Shown here: one piece after another, positions 26,739 through 34,351 of the stretch
Numbering within the stretch: the first letter of the stretch is position 1
How the letters are laid out: every line of letters starts with the position of its first letter
Assembly: GCA_019322375.1 (NCBI GenBank)
Contig: JAHWIP010000012.1
Coordinates: 1 to 60,993, forward strand
DNA length: 60,993 nucleotides
Reading direction: 5' to 3'
DNA from: Candidatus Woesearchaeota archaeon
Lineage (GTDB): Archaea; Nanobdellota; Nanobdellia; Woesearchaeales; SM23-78
Program-made: the position numbers and the translations under genes
The notes under the pieces: model-generated
What the model saw: the letters and a program-made list of their open reading frames with translations, nothing else
Databases searched by the model: none
Told to the model about the DNA's origin: nothing

Positions 26739-26982
26739 AAAAAATAAAAAACAAGAAAAACCAGAACTAACCAGAACAATCCTTCTCGGAGAGCTTGTTT
26801 CTTATTATCCCCCTGCAGTTGAGGTTCTTTTCAAGCACGGCATTCACTGTGTTGGCTGCCCTATGACTGCTTATGAATCTCTTGAGCAGGGCTGCAAGGT
26901 GCATGGATTAAGTGATGAAGATATTGACAAGATGGTTGAGGAGATGAAAAAGGCTGTTGAGGAGAAAAAAAGCAAACAGTAA
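26731..26982 (+). CDS. DUF1858-type small protein with CxxC
   Basis: An 83-residue protein of the DUF1858 group (short proteins near hybrid-cluster and redox proteins). TILLGELVSYYPPAVEVLFK and HGIHCVGCPMTAYESLEQGC carry the CVGC pair typical of the family. The frame is open further 5', but the GTG at 26731, overlapping the end of pcn, gives the family N-terminus. A ferredoxin gene follows 41 bases on. A redox or metal role is plausible. Confidence 0.75.
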   Translation: MTEKNKKQEKPELTRTILLGELVSYYPPAVEVLFKHGIHCVGCPMTAYESLEQGCKVHGLSDEDIDKMVEEMKKAVEEKKSKQ

Positions 26983-27023
26983 CCTTTATAAATCCCCTAC
27001 TACTTTTCTATGTGTGAGTTATC

Positions 27024-27254
27024 ATGGCTAAGTACAAGATTGAACTTGATGTTGAGCAGTGCACTGGGTGCGGGGCTTGTAGTGCTAGTTGTCCTGCTAG
27101 TTTTGATATGATTGAGGATGACAAGGGTTCTCCTAAAGCCAATGTTAAGACTCCTGAGGTTGATGATTTGGGCTGCTGCATGGATGCTGCCCAGGTTTGC
27201 CCTGTTAACTGCATTCATATAACAGATTTGGATGAGGTTAAGAAGCTGATTTAA
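27024..27254 (+). CDS. 4Fe-4S ferredoxin
   Basis: A 76-residue ferredoxin with CTGCGACSASCP (C13, C16, C19, C23) and a second set of cysteines, C51-C52 and C59-C63 (VCPVNC). This supports one, perhaps two, iron-sulfur clusters. A small electron carrier of anaerobes, here possibly serving the radical SAM enzymes nearby (AmrS, NrdG); that link is inference. Confidence 0.9.
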   Translation: MAKYKIELDVEQCTGCGACSASCPASFDMIEDDKGSPKANVKTPEVDDLGCCMDAAQVCPVNCIHITDLDEVKKLI

Positions 27255-27362
27255 GGGGATGCTTGATTTTTTTCTGCTTTTTTTGCTTTTTTCCCTTATT
27301 TTTGTTCTTTTTGTGATATTCATTCTTTATTTTATAACATACCTTTTCTGAATTATATTTTA
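27255..27362 (+). terminator. T-rich region after ferredoxin; possible 30-aa hydrophobic frame
   Basis: Several runs of five to seven T follow the ferredoxin stop, as in archaeal terminators. The same DNA could encode a 30-residue, wholly hydrophobic peptide (27259-27351, starting MLDFFLLFLL), but the ribosome-binding sequence would touch the ATG and T-richness alone produces such peptides, so a terminator is preferred. Confidence 0.45.
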
Positions 27363-27385
27363 CACCACAAAAATATTTATAAAGG
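27363..27385 (+). promoter_or_regulatory. Core promoter of the nrdR-nrdD-nrdG cluster
   Basis: CACCACAA (27363-27370) immediately precedes AATATTTATAAAGG, a strong TATA box. Transcription would start near 27405, exactly where the first NrdR-like box lies. Confidence 0.6.
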
Positions 27386-27404
27386 ATAACCCACCCAATC
27401 TATC

Positions 27405-27443
27405 CATATCTAGTGTTTTTTGTAATATAATACACTATATACG
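27405..27443 (+). promoter_or_regulatory. Paired NrdR boxes
   Basis: TATCTAGTGT (27407-27416) and ACACTATATA (27432-27441) form an inverted pair, 9 of 10 bases complementary, separated by 15 bp. Both resemble the bacterial NrdR box (ACAC-AT-rich-GTGT), and a 15-16 bp gap is typical there. They overlap the expected transcription start, so bound NrdR would repress its own cluster. The match is by eye to a remembered consensus. Confidence 0.65.
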
Positions 27444-27454
27444 GGGTTGTATCT

Positions 27455-27931
27455 ATGAAATGCCCATTTTGCTCAAACAAGGAAACCTGTGTTATAGAAA
27501 CCAGGGAAACAGATGAAGATACTACCAGAAGGCGCAGGGAGTGCTTGAAATGCAAGAAACGCTTTACAACTTATGAAAAGCCTGAGAACTTTAATTTAAG
27601 GATTATTAAGAAAGACGGCAACAGGGAATTGTTTGACAAAGAGAAAATAAGAAAAGGGGTTTTAAAAGCATGCGAGAAAAGGCCTGTTAGCAATGAAGCC
27701 ATAGATGCATTTGTTGATGATATTGAAAAAACCCTGAGAAACAAGCATCCGCATGAAGTCAAGAGCTCAGTGATAGGCAACCTGGTTGTCAATCGCTTAA
27801 AAAAACTTGATTCTGTGGCATACATCAGGTTTGCATCTGTTTACAGGGAATTTGCAGACCTGACAGACCTGCAGGATGAGATAAAGAAACTGTTGAGAGA
27901 AAACAAAAAGAAAAAACAAAATTCAAAATGA
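27455..27931 (+). CDS. nrdR: Transcriptional repressor NrdR
   Basis: Full-length NrdR (158 aa): N-terminal zinc ribbon with MKCPFCSN and LKCKKRFTTYE (C3, C6, C30, C33), then an ATP-cone (FDKEKIRKGVLKACEKRPVS) that senses ATP/dATP. In bacteria it represses ribonucleotide reductase operons. First gene of the class III reductase cluster, with matching operator-like boxes just upstream, so autoregulation is likely. Confidence 0.93.
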   Translation: MKCPFCSNKETCVIETRETDEDTTRRRRECLKCKKRFTTYEKPENFNLRIIKKDGNRELFDKEKIRKGVLKACEKRPVSNEAIDAFVDDIEKTLRNKHPHEVKSSVIGNLVVNRLKKLDSVAYIRFASVYREFADLTDLQDEIKKLLRENKKKKQNSK

Positions 27932-28014
27932 ATTTTGAATATTTTTCAAAAAAAGAAAAATAAAAGAAAAGCAGCAGTAAAAATAAAAAGTAAAAGCAGA
28001 AAGAAAGATGAAAA

Positions 28015-30033
28015 ATGGCAGAATCATATACTATTGACAGAGTTAAAAAAAGAGACGGTAAAATAGTATTGTTTAATGAGGACAAAATAGTTCAGGCCAT
28101 ATATAAAGCTGCAAAAGCTGCAGGAGGAGAAGACTATGAAACAGCAAAGGCTTTGGCAAAAAAAGTGACCAAGGCTCTGGAAGCTTTTTTTAAAGGAGGC
28201 TCAATCCCGTCAATAGAATTAATACAGGATTTTGTAGAAAAAACCCTGATAGAAGCAGGGCATGCTGAAACAGCAAAGGCTTACATACTTTACAGAAAAC
28301 AGCATGAAGAACTAAGAAAAGCCAAGAACTTTGCATTTGATGTGCAGAAAACAACCGAAGGCTACTTAAAACAGTCAGACTGGAAAGTGAGTGAGAACAG
28401 CAATATTAATTATTCTTTGTCAGGACTGTTATTTTACTCAGCAGGAACAGTGCTTTCCAACTATACCTTAAACAAGATTTATCCTAAAGAGGTTTCACAA
28501 GCGCATATAAACGGGGATTTTCATATACATGACTTGACAATGGGAATAGCAGGGTACTGTACAGGGTGGAGCCTGAGGCAGTTAATAGAAGAAGGTTTTA
28601 ACGGAGTCCCTGGAAAAACAGAATCTGTGCCAGCAAAGCATCTTTCATCACTGCTATGGCAGATGATAAATTTTGTAGGCACCTTGCAGAATGAATGGGC
28701 AGGGGCGCAGGCATTCTCATCATTTGACACTTACCTGGCGCCTTTTGTCAAAGCAGATAAGTTAAATTATAAACAGGTAAAACAGGCAGTGCAGGGCTTT
28801 GTTTTTAACATGAATGTACCGTCGAGATGGGGCGGCCAGACTCCCTTCACAAATATAACTTTGGACTGGGTCTGCCCTGAAGACATGAAAAACAAAAAAG
28901 CACTGGTTGGGGGGAAAGAACAGCGCTTTACTTATAGTGAATGCCAAAAAGAGATGGACATGATAAACAAGGCGTTTATGGAGGTGATGACAACAGGAGA
29001 TGCAAAAGGAAGAATCTTCACTTTCCCAATACCAACTTATAACATAACAAGAGAGTTTAACTGGGATTCAGAAAATGCAGACATGCTGTTTGAGATGACA
29101 GCAAAGTACGGCATACCATATTTCCAGAACTTTATTAATTCTGAACTAAAACCAGGGGATGTGCGCAGCATGTGCTGCAGACTGCAAATGGATATGAGAG
29201 AGCTAAGAGCAAGAGGCGGAGGCTTGTTTGGCAGTGCAGAGATGACTGGTTCAGTAGGAGTGATTACCTTAAATCTTCCAAGAATAGGCTACTTGTCACA
29301 GACAAAAGAAGAATTCTTTAAAAGAATAGAAAAATTAATGGACATGGCCAAAGAAGCACTGGAGATAAAAAGAAAGCAAGTAATGCACAACATGGATAGA
29401 TGGTTAATGCCTTTTTCAAAAAGGTATCTTGGAACCTTAAACAACCATTTCTGTACAATAGGGATAAATGGAATGAACGAGGCATTGCTGAATTTCTTAG
29501 GGCCAGAATATAATATAGCAACAAAAAAGGGGAAGGAATTTGCAGAAGAAATCCTTGATTTTATGAGAGAAAAATTAAAAAAATTCCAGGCAGAAACAGG
29601 GCACATGTACAACCTAGAAGCAACGCCTGCAGAAGGAACAGCATACAGACTGGCAAGAATAGACAAGAAAGCTTATCCAAGAATAATAACAGCAGGAAGC
29701 AAAGAGCCTTATTACACAAACTCAACACAGCTGCCAGTTGGCTATACTGATGACATCTTTGAAGCCCTGGAGTTGCAGGACAGCCTGCAGGTAAAGTACA
29801 CAGGAGGAACAGTGCTGCATGGGTTTCTTGGAGAAAGAGTGAGCAATGCAGGGACATGCAAGAAACTGGTTAAAAGAATCGCAGAGAACTTCAGGCTTCC
29901 ATACTTTACACTCACACCAACCTTTAGTGTGTGCCCTGAGCACGGATACATAAAAGGAGAGCATAATATATGTCCTGTTGACAAAAAGATAAAAATTAAA
30001 GGGGATGCACTTAAAAAAGCGGTCCCTGCTTAG
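28015..30033 (+). CDS. nrdD: Anaerobic ribonucleotide reductase NrdD, lacking its glycyl-radical tail
   Basis: Class III ribonucleotide reductase catalytic chain (672 aa). N-terminal ATP-cone (about 5-95; KRDGKIVLFNEDKIVQAIYK), then the barrel with INGDFHIHDL, MNVPSRWGGQTPFTNITLDW and RARGGGLFGSAEMTGSVGVI. The C-terminus has only the first part of the zinc site (CPEHGYIKGEHNICP) and stops at TAG after KGDALKKAVPA. The glycyl-radical motif that should follow is absent here and is encoded 78 bases downstream as its own gene in the same frame. Confidence 0.93.
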   Translation: MAESYTIDRVKKRDGKIVLFNEDKIVQAIYKAAKAAGGEDYETAKALAKKVTKALEAFFKGGSIPSIELIQDFVEKTLIEAGHAETAKAYILYRKQHEELRKAKNFAFDVQKTTEGYLKQSDWKVSENSNINYSLSGLLFYSAGTVLSNYTLNKIYPKEVSQAHINGDFHIHDLTMGIAGYCTGWSLRQLIEEGFNGVPGKTESVPAKHLSSLLWQMINFVGTLQNEWAGAQAFSSFDTYLAPFVKADKLNYKQVKQAVQGFVFNMNVPSRWGGQTPFTNITLDWVCPEDMKNKKALVGGKEQRFTYSECQKEMDMINKAFMEVMTTGDAKGRIFTFPIPTYNITREFNWDSENADMLFEMTAKYGIPYFQNFINSELKPGDVRSMCCRLQMDMRELRARGGGLFGSAEMTGSVGVITLNLPRIGYLSQTKEEFFKRIEKLMDMAKEALEIKRKQVMHNMDRWLMPFSKRYLGTLNNHFCTIGINGMNEALLNFLGPEYNIATKKGKEFAEEILDFMREKLKKFQAETGHMYNLEATPAEGTAYRLARIDKKAYPRIITAGSKEPYYTNSTQLPVGYTDDIFEALELQDSLQVKYTGGTVLHGFLGERVSNAGTCKKLVKRIAENFRLPYFTLTPTFSVCPEHGYIKGEHNICPVDKKIKIKGDALKKAVPA

Positions 30034-30111
30034 AAAAACATTATAAAAAAATTGAAAAAACTGAAAACAAAAAACTTAAAATAAAAAAACTGGAAAAGAG
30101 GAAATGAAAAA

Positions 30112-30309
30112 ATGACAACAAAAATGCCAAAAAATAAGTGTGGAGAGAAATGCGAGATATTCAGCAGGGTAGTAGGGTATTTCAGGCCTGTAAACCAGTG
30201 GAACCTGGGAAAGCAAGAAGAGTTTAGGCAAAGAAAATCTTTTGATGAGAAAAAAAGTCTTAACAGCAAGCACGGGATATTAGGAAAGCCCAGCCAGAAG
30301 ATTCTTTAG
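30112..30309 (+). CDS. Separately encoded NrdD glycyl-radical domain, 65 aa
   Basis: Reads MTTKMPKNKCGEKCEIFSRV and then VGYFRPVNQWNLGKQEEFRQ. RVVGYFRPVxxWNxGKxxEF is the C-terminal glycyl-radical loop of archaeal/Thermotoga-type NrdD; the radical glycine is in RVVGY. A CxxxC pair (CGEKC) precedes it and may complete the zinc site. It has its own ATG and GAGG ten bases upstream. It would have to assemble with the truncated NrdD chain and be activated by NrdG, encoded next. Confidence 0.88.
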   Translation: MTTKMPKNKCGEKCEIFSRVVGYFRPVNQWNLGKQEEFRQRKSFDEKKSLNSKHGILGKPSQKIL

Positions 30310-30324
30310 AAATGATAATTCAAA

Positions 30325-31020
30325 ATGTTAATAAAAGGTTTTCAGGCAACAAGCCTGGCGGATTATCCAGGGGAAATAGCATCAATAGTGTTTGTTGCAG
30401 AGTGTGATTTTAGGTGTCCTTATTGTTATAACAAGTTGCTTGTTCTGAATTCTCCTGATTTGATTGAGCTGGATGAAAAGAAAATCCTTGAAAAGATATC
30501 TGAAAGAAGAAAACTTATTGATGGGGTAGTGATAAGCGGAGGAGAGCCTGTCCTGCAAAAAGGCCTGCCAGAGTTTGCTGGAAAGATTAAGGAGCTTGAA
30601 TTAAAGGTTAAGGTGGACACTAATGGAACAAACCCTGACATGATACAGGAATTGATAGACAAAGGGCTTGCTGATTTTATAGCCATGGATATCAAAGGAC
30701 CATTGGATAAATACAATGAGATAGCAATGGTTAAAGTGAACAAGAGTGCAATAAAAAAAAGCACAGAGATAATCATGCAGGGAAAAACAGATTATGAGTT
30801 CAGAACAACAGCTCTGCCAGACCTGTTAACAAAAAAAGATTTCTTAGAAATAGGCAAATGGCTTAAAGGAGCAAAAAAATACTGCATCCAGCAGTTCAAG
30901 AAGATGCCTGACATGATTGACGAGTCGTTTGCTGGCAAAAAAACCTATTCTAAGGAAGAGCTTGAGGAGATAAGAAAAGAGCTTGAGCCATACTTTGAAA
31001 GGATAGAGGTAAGAGAATGA
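30325..31020 (+). CDS. nrdG: Anaerobic ribonucleotide reductase activating enzyme NrdG
   Basis: A 231-residue radical SAM protein. The motif CxxxCxxC is CDFRCPYC (27-34), with the family start GFQATSLADYPGEIASIVF and the SAM-binding VVISGGEPVL. It generates the glycyl radical on NrdD, here presumably on the separate 65-residue domain encoded directly upstream. Last gene of the nrd cluster. Confidence 0.92.
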   Translation: MLIKGFQATSLADYPGEIASIVFVAECDFRCPYCYNKLLVLNSPDLIELDEKKILEKISERRKLIDGVVISGGEPVLQKGLPEFAGKIKELELKVKVDTNGTNPDMIQELIDKGLADFIAMDIKGPLDKYNEIAMVKVNKSAIKKSTEIIMQGKTDYEFRTTALPDLLTKKDFLEIGKWLKGAKKYCIQQFKKMPDMIDESFAGKKTYSKEELEEIRKELEPYFERIEVRE

Positions 31021-31068
31021 CTACCAAAACACAATAGTTATTAATACTTATTTTTTTCTAAGCTAAAA

Positions 31069-31350
31069 ATGATAATGTTCCTACTCCTGGGCTTTGTTGA
31101 TGTTATTGTAGGAGCTCTAATGCTATCAACACATCTTGGTTTTTTGAATGAATGGAAACTAGCAGTAATAGGAGCAGCTTATCTGATTGGCAAGGGCTTG
31201 GTTTTCAGAAAAAGCTTTCTTAGCATACTCGATATACTGGCAGGCATTTACTTTATCTTGATAATGCTTGGTGTTAGAACATTTATGGTTTATGTTTTTT
31301 TAATAATAATGATTTATAAGTTGGTGGTAAGCCTGATGATGAGGGGCTAG
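31069..31350 (+). CDS. Small membrane protein, 93 aa
   Basis: About three transmembrane helices (LLLGFVDVIVGALMLSTHLG; LAVIGAAYLIGKGLVF; ILDILAGIYFILIMLGV) and a hydrophobic end. Not recognised. It follows nrdG by 48 bases and may be its own unit. The start is ATG at 31069 or the second Met two codons on. Confidence 0.6.
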   Translation: MIMFLLLGFVDVIVGALMLSTHLGFLNEWKLAVIGAAYLIGKGLVFRKSFLSILDILAGIYFILIMLGVRTFMVYVFLIIMIYKLVVSLMMRG

Positions 31351-31386
31351 GGTTAAGAATCTAGCTTTTTTAAGGGTAAAGGGTTT

Positions 31387-31602
31387 TCATCTTTTGCAAC
31401 GATGATGTGTGTTCCTGTTGTTCAGCAGGAACTCGATTTCAAAGTCTTTTAAACCACGGAGGTGTGAAGGTGTGTTTTGTTCAAAAGACAACCCAGCCGC
31501 CTCATTAAGGCTTTTGTTCTGTGAGGTAAAATAGTCAATATCAGTTAATTCCTCCTCCTGACAAAAATGCTTTCTCATCCCACCACGCATCTTTGCCATC
31601 AT
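31387..31602 (-). CDS. Small hypothetical protein, 71 aa
   Basis: Starts MMAKMRGGMRKHFCQEEELT; soluble, not recognised. Supported by a TATA-like TTTATAAAT (31627-31635) about 25-30 bases upstream on the minus strand, as in other leaderless genes here, and by lying in a gap with no other gene. Could still be chance. Confidence 0.4.
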   Translation of the reverse strand: MMAKMRGGMRKHFCQEEELTDIDYFTSQNKSLNEAAGLSFEQNTPSHLRGLKDFEIEFLLNNRNTHHRCKR

Positions 31603-31665
31603 TATAGTATCTCTATGGTAAAACCTTTATAAATAGTCTGTGAAGGCTTTTTACAGTTCTAAATT

Positions 31666-31680
31666 CCACAACCTTTTTAA
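31666..31680 (+). promoter_or_regulatory. Core promoter of the 7-TM/winged-helix pair
   Basis: CCACAA (31666-31671) directly followed by CCTTTTTAAATG-like TATA sequence; the ATG at 31706 is 35 bases after the element, so the message is probably leaderless. Confidence 0.55.
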
Positions 31681-31705
31681 ATGAATTCGCGCTTTTTACT
31701 ACTCT

Positions 31706-32413
31706 ATGGTATACTGGCTGGATTTTGTTTATAGTCCTCCTTGGTTCTATGGCAAGGATATAGCAATAGATGTTGTGAGTGCTGTTGTTGTGTTACTAAT
31801 AGCTGTTTTCAGTTTTAGGAACTTTCTTCTTGACAAAAAGAACAAGAGGCATTTCTTTTTAAGTGCTGCATTTTTCATGCTAGGAGCATCATTCATAATA
31901 AAGATTTTTACGAACATACTGACTCATACAGAGAGCCTGATATCAAAGAAATTCTTAATATCATTGATGGGAGCGCAGATAATACGCTCATACTCTGACT
32001 TATCAGCAATAGGCTTCTTGTTATTCGCGCTTCTGACCTTGTTTGGCTTTTATGTGCTGTATGCTTTATCCTCAAAAGATGAGCTGTCTATGAACTATGT
32101 TATAATAGCGTATTTTATCCTTATATCAACTTATTTTACAAGAGTGACGTATTTTATAATTTATATAACAGCCTTTATCTTCCTGTTTGCCATAGCCAGA
32201 AGATACTTTTTATCATACCAAGATACCAAGTATAAGAACACTCTTTTCCTGTGCATAAGCTTTGGCATAATAACCCTGAGCCAGTTTGTGTTTATATTTA
32301 CAAGCTCAAACCCTACTCTCTATGCAGTTGCTGAGCTAATCCAGTTGATAGGCTACTTATTCTTACTCTACACATTTGTAATGGTGCTTAGGAATGCAAA
32401 GAAAAAGAAGTAG
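31706..32413 (+). CDS. Seven-helix membrane protein
   Basis: A 235-residue integral membrane protein with about seven helices (IAIDVVSAVVVLLIAVFSF at the start, LIQLIGYLFLLYTFVMVL at the end). It overlaps the following winged-helix gene by 20 bases, so the pair is coupled. Such membrane-protein plus HTH pairs recur in archaea and may pass a membrane signal to transcription; that is inference. Confidence 0.75.
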   Translation: MVYWLDFVYSPPWFYGKDIAIDVVSAVVVLLIAVFSFRNFLLDKKNKRHFFLSAAFFMLGASFIIKIFTNILTHTESLISKKFLISLMGAQIIRSYSDLSAIGFLLFALLTLFGFYVLYALSSKDELSMNYVIIAYFILISTYFTRVTYFIIYITAFIFLFAIARRYFLSYQDTKYKNTLFLCISFGIITLSQFVFIFTSSNPTLYAVAELIQLIGYLFLLYTFVMVLRNAKKKK

Positions 32414-32666
32414 AATAGACATAATATATGACATGCTTCATGTTATTAGCAGTAAAGGCGGCAGGATAAAGCCAACCCATCTCATGTATAAAGCAAACCT
32501 ATCCCACACACAGATGAAGCTTTATCTAAAAGAATTAATGGAAAAAAGCCTTGTAGAAGAAGAAGAAAAAGCAGGCAGAACAATGCTGATAATAACCAAC
32601 AAAGGCTTTTCCTTTATCCAGCAGTTCAACCAGATGAAAGAGTTTGAGAAGACGTTTGGGTTGTAG
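32394..32666 (+). CDS. Winged-helix regulator (HTH_45 type)
   Basis: A 90-residue winged helix of the archaeal ArnR-like HTH_45 kind: RSRIDIIYDMLHVISSKGGR, THLMYKANLSHTQMKLYLKE, then the wing and a C-terminal helix. No ligand domain, so the sensing part is probably the membrane protein encoded just upstream. Confidence 0.78.
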   Translation: MQRKRSRIDIIYDMLHVISSKGGRIKPTHLMYKANLSHTQMKLYLKELMEKSLVEEEEKAGRTMLIITNKGFSFIQQFNQMKEFEKTFGL

Positions 32667-33110
32667 TTATTCTGTTAAATATCTTTTGTTAAGTCCTTCT
32701 ACTATTCTTTGAATCTCTTCTTTAACTGTTTTTAAATCTATGTTGGTTTTCACATCTCTTCTTTGTGCTTTAGGAATCATGTTGTCTCTGAGAAAACAAA
32801 ATGCTTTCAGTTTACTGATGTTTTTTAGGTCTAAAGAATTTTCAACCAGAATATTTTTTCCGTTAGGTGTTTTTGTTTTAAACCTTTCATAAGCTGGGAT
32901 TACCTTAACTTCATATCTTCTTTTGTGCTTTGGATTGCCTGCAATAACCTGATATCCTGCCAGACTGCCATTCATTAATGTATGGAATGGTTCGATTTCT
33001 AGATTAATTTGATCCCATCCTTCTTCTCTTGCAATTTTAGCAACGCATGCAGGAGCGTTTATCATATAACTAATGCGTGTTTTGAAATTTTTAATTAATG
33101 TTTCTAACAT
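32667..33110 (-). CDS. Hypothetical protein, 147 aa
   Basis: Not recognised. Begins MLETLIKNFKTRISYMINAP; alpha/beta composition with GSLAGYQVIAGNPKHKRRYE in the middle. It is convergent with the winged-helix gene (no gap) and divergent from the TrmB-like regulator, sharing an AT-rich promoter region with TATA-like sequences on both strands. Confidence 0.6.
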   Translation of the reverse strand: MLETLIKNFKTRISYMINAPACVAKIAREEGWDQINLEIEPFHTLMNGSLAGYQVIAGNPKHKRRYEVKVIPAYERFKTKTPNGKNILVENSLDLKNISKLKAFCFLRDNMIPKAQRRDVKTNIDLKTVKEEIQRIVEGLNKRYLTE

Positions 33111-33170
33111 GTTTATCCCTCCTTATTTTCACATATATAAACAAATATATAAAGCTTTGTTGTTGTAACT

Positions 33171-33190
33171 CACCACAACATTTATATATG
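33171..33190 (+). promoter_or_regulatory. Core promoter of the TrmB-like gene
   Basis: CACCACAA (33171-33178) then CATTTATATATG; the ATG at 33212 is 34 bases after the element, indicating a leaderless message. Confidence 0.55.
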
Positions 33191-33211
33191 TGACTTGGCA
33201 TCTGTGTTGCT

Positions 33212-33931
33212 ATGGAAGCAAAAGACCTCTTAGACGCAGAACTAACTGAAAACCAGGCTGAGGTATATCTTGAAGTGCTAAAATCTCCTGGGCAGACAGG
33301 GGGAGGAATATCAAAAAAGGTTTCAATGGACAGGTCATTTGTTTATAATATCCTGGATTCGCTTGCTGAAAAAGGGCTTGTAAGCTATATTGTGAAAGAA
33401 AGAAACCGTCTTTATTATCCTGCAGACCCTGAAAACCTGTTAAAAGATATTGAAGAGAAAAGAGCCAGAATAAGCAAAGTTGTACAAGAACTAAAAACAA
33501 TAAAAGAACAAACCAAGCCTGAAAGAAGCGTCAGGGTGTACGAAGGAAAAGCAGGATTAAAAGCCTATATAAGGGATTTTTTAGAAGCTGACAGCTATGC
33601 AACCCTGGGAGGCGGAGGCAAGTTAAATATTCTAGAAGCCCTCAAATATGAATACCCTCATTATCTAAAAGAATTCAATAAAAAGAAAATAAAAGGGAAA
33701 TTAATAACTTCTCCAAAGAACAAGAAAATAATGAAGAAAATATACCAGAAATCAAAAGTAGAAATAAAAACCTTTGAAGGATTAAAAAGCGAAGTAAGTT
33801 TTACAATCTTCAAAGACAAACTGGCAGTTTATTCTGCACAAGAAAAGCCTTTTGTAATAATAATAGAAGATGAAACAGTTGCACAGGGATTAAAGGATTA
33901 TTTTGACAAAATATGGCAATATGCAGGATGA
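33212..33931 (+). CDS. TrmB-family transcriptional regulator
   Basis: A 239-residue protein with an N-terminal winged helix (LTENQAEVYLEVLKSPGQTG; ISKKVSMDRSFVYNILDSLA) and a C-terminal phospholipase-D-like/TrmB effector domain (RVYEGKAGLKAYIRDFLEAD to EDETVAQGLKDYFDKIW). TrmB proteins respond to sugars or other metabolites; the ligand is unknown. Possibly regulates the divergent 147-aa gene or itself. Confidence 0.82.
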   Translation: MEAKDLLDAELTENQAEVYLEVLKSPGQTGGGISKKVSMDRSFVYNILDSLAEKGLVSYIVKERNRLYYPADPENLLKDIEEKRARISKVVQELKTIKEQTKPERSVRVYEGKAGLKAYIRDFLEADSYATLGGGGKLNILEALKYEYPHYLKEFNKKKIKGKLITSPKNKKIMKKIYQKSKVEIKTFEGLKSEVSFTIFKDKLAVYSAQEKPFVIIIEDETVAQGLKDYFDKIWQYAG

Positions 33932-34016
33932 TATTGTTGGGTTTGAAAAATTATTTATTTTTTCGTTAACTTTTTAAGAAGGTATTGTTTTCTGTATTGT
34001 ATCCGGAGGTGATATT

Positions 34017-34274
34017 TTGGCTGAAGAACGAGAAGTAGGCGCTGTAAGCCATTATTACACAAAGATAGGCGTGGCTGTGATTGAGTTAACAGACACTTTG
34101 AAAGTAGGGGATAATATTCATATCAAAGGAGCAACCTCTGATTTTACCCAGAAAGTTGACTCTATGCAGATAGAGCACAAAGGAGTGGATGAGGCTAAGA
34201 AAGGCGAGAGCATTGGCTTGAAAGTCAAGGAGCATGCCAGGGGGCATGACAAGGTGTTTGTTGTAGAAAAATAA
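34017..34274 (+). CDS. EF-Tu domain-2-like small protein, 85 aa
   Basis: A small beta-barrel protein resembling domain 2 of translation factors (VGAVSHYYTKIGVAVIELTD; KVGDNIHIKGATSDF; ESIGLKVKEHARGHDKVF). No GTPase domain. Start is TTG, supported by GGAGGTGAT just upstream. Similar stand-alone translation-factor-like proteins occur in many archaea; role unknown. Confidence 0.82.
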   Translation: MAEEREVGAVSHYYTKIGVAVIELTDTLKVGDNIHIKGATSDFTQKVDSMQIEHKGVDEAKKGESIGLKVKEHARGHDKVFVVEK

Positions 34275-34351
34275 TTGTTTTTATAATATTTTTATGTTTG
34301 TAGAGTTCTTTTTCATTAAACTTATAAATACATTTCAATAGTAATAGTATT

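Noticed and set aside
30031..30111. TAG readthrough or pyrrolysine insertion joining the NrdD pieces
   Set aside because: A second in-frame stop (TAA) lies in the spacer, and the small gene has its own ribosome-binding site and ATG.
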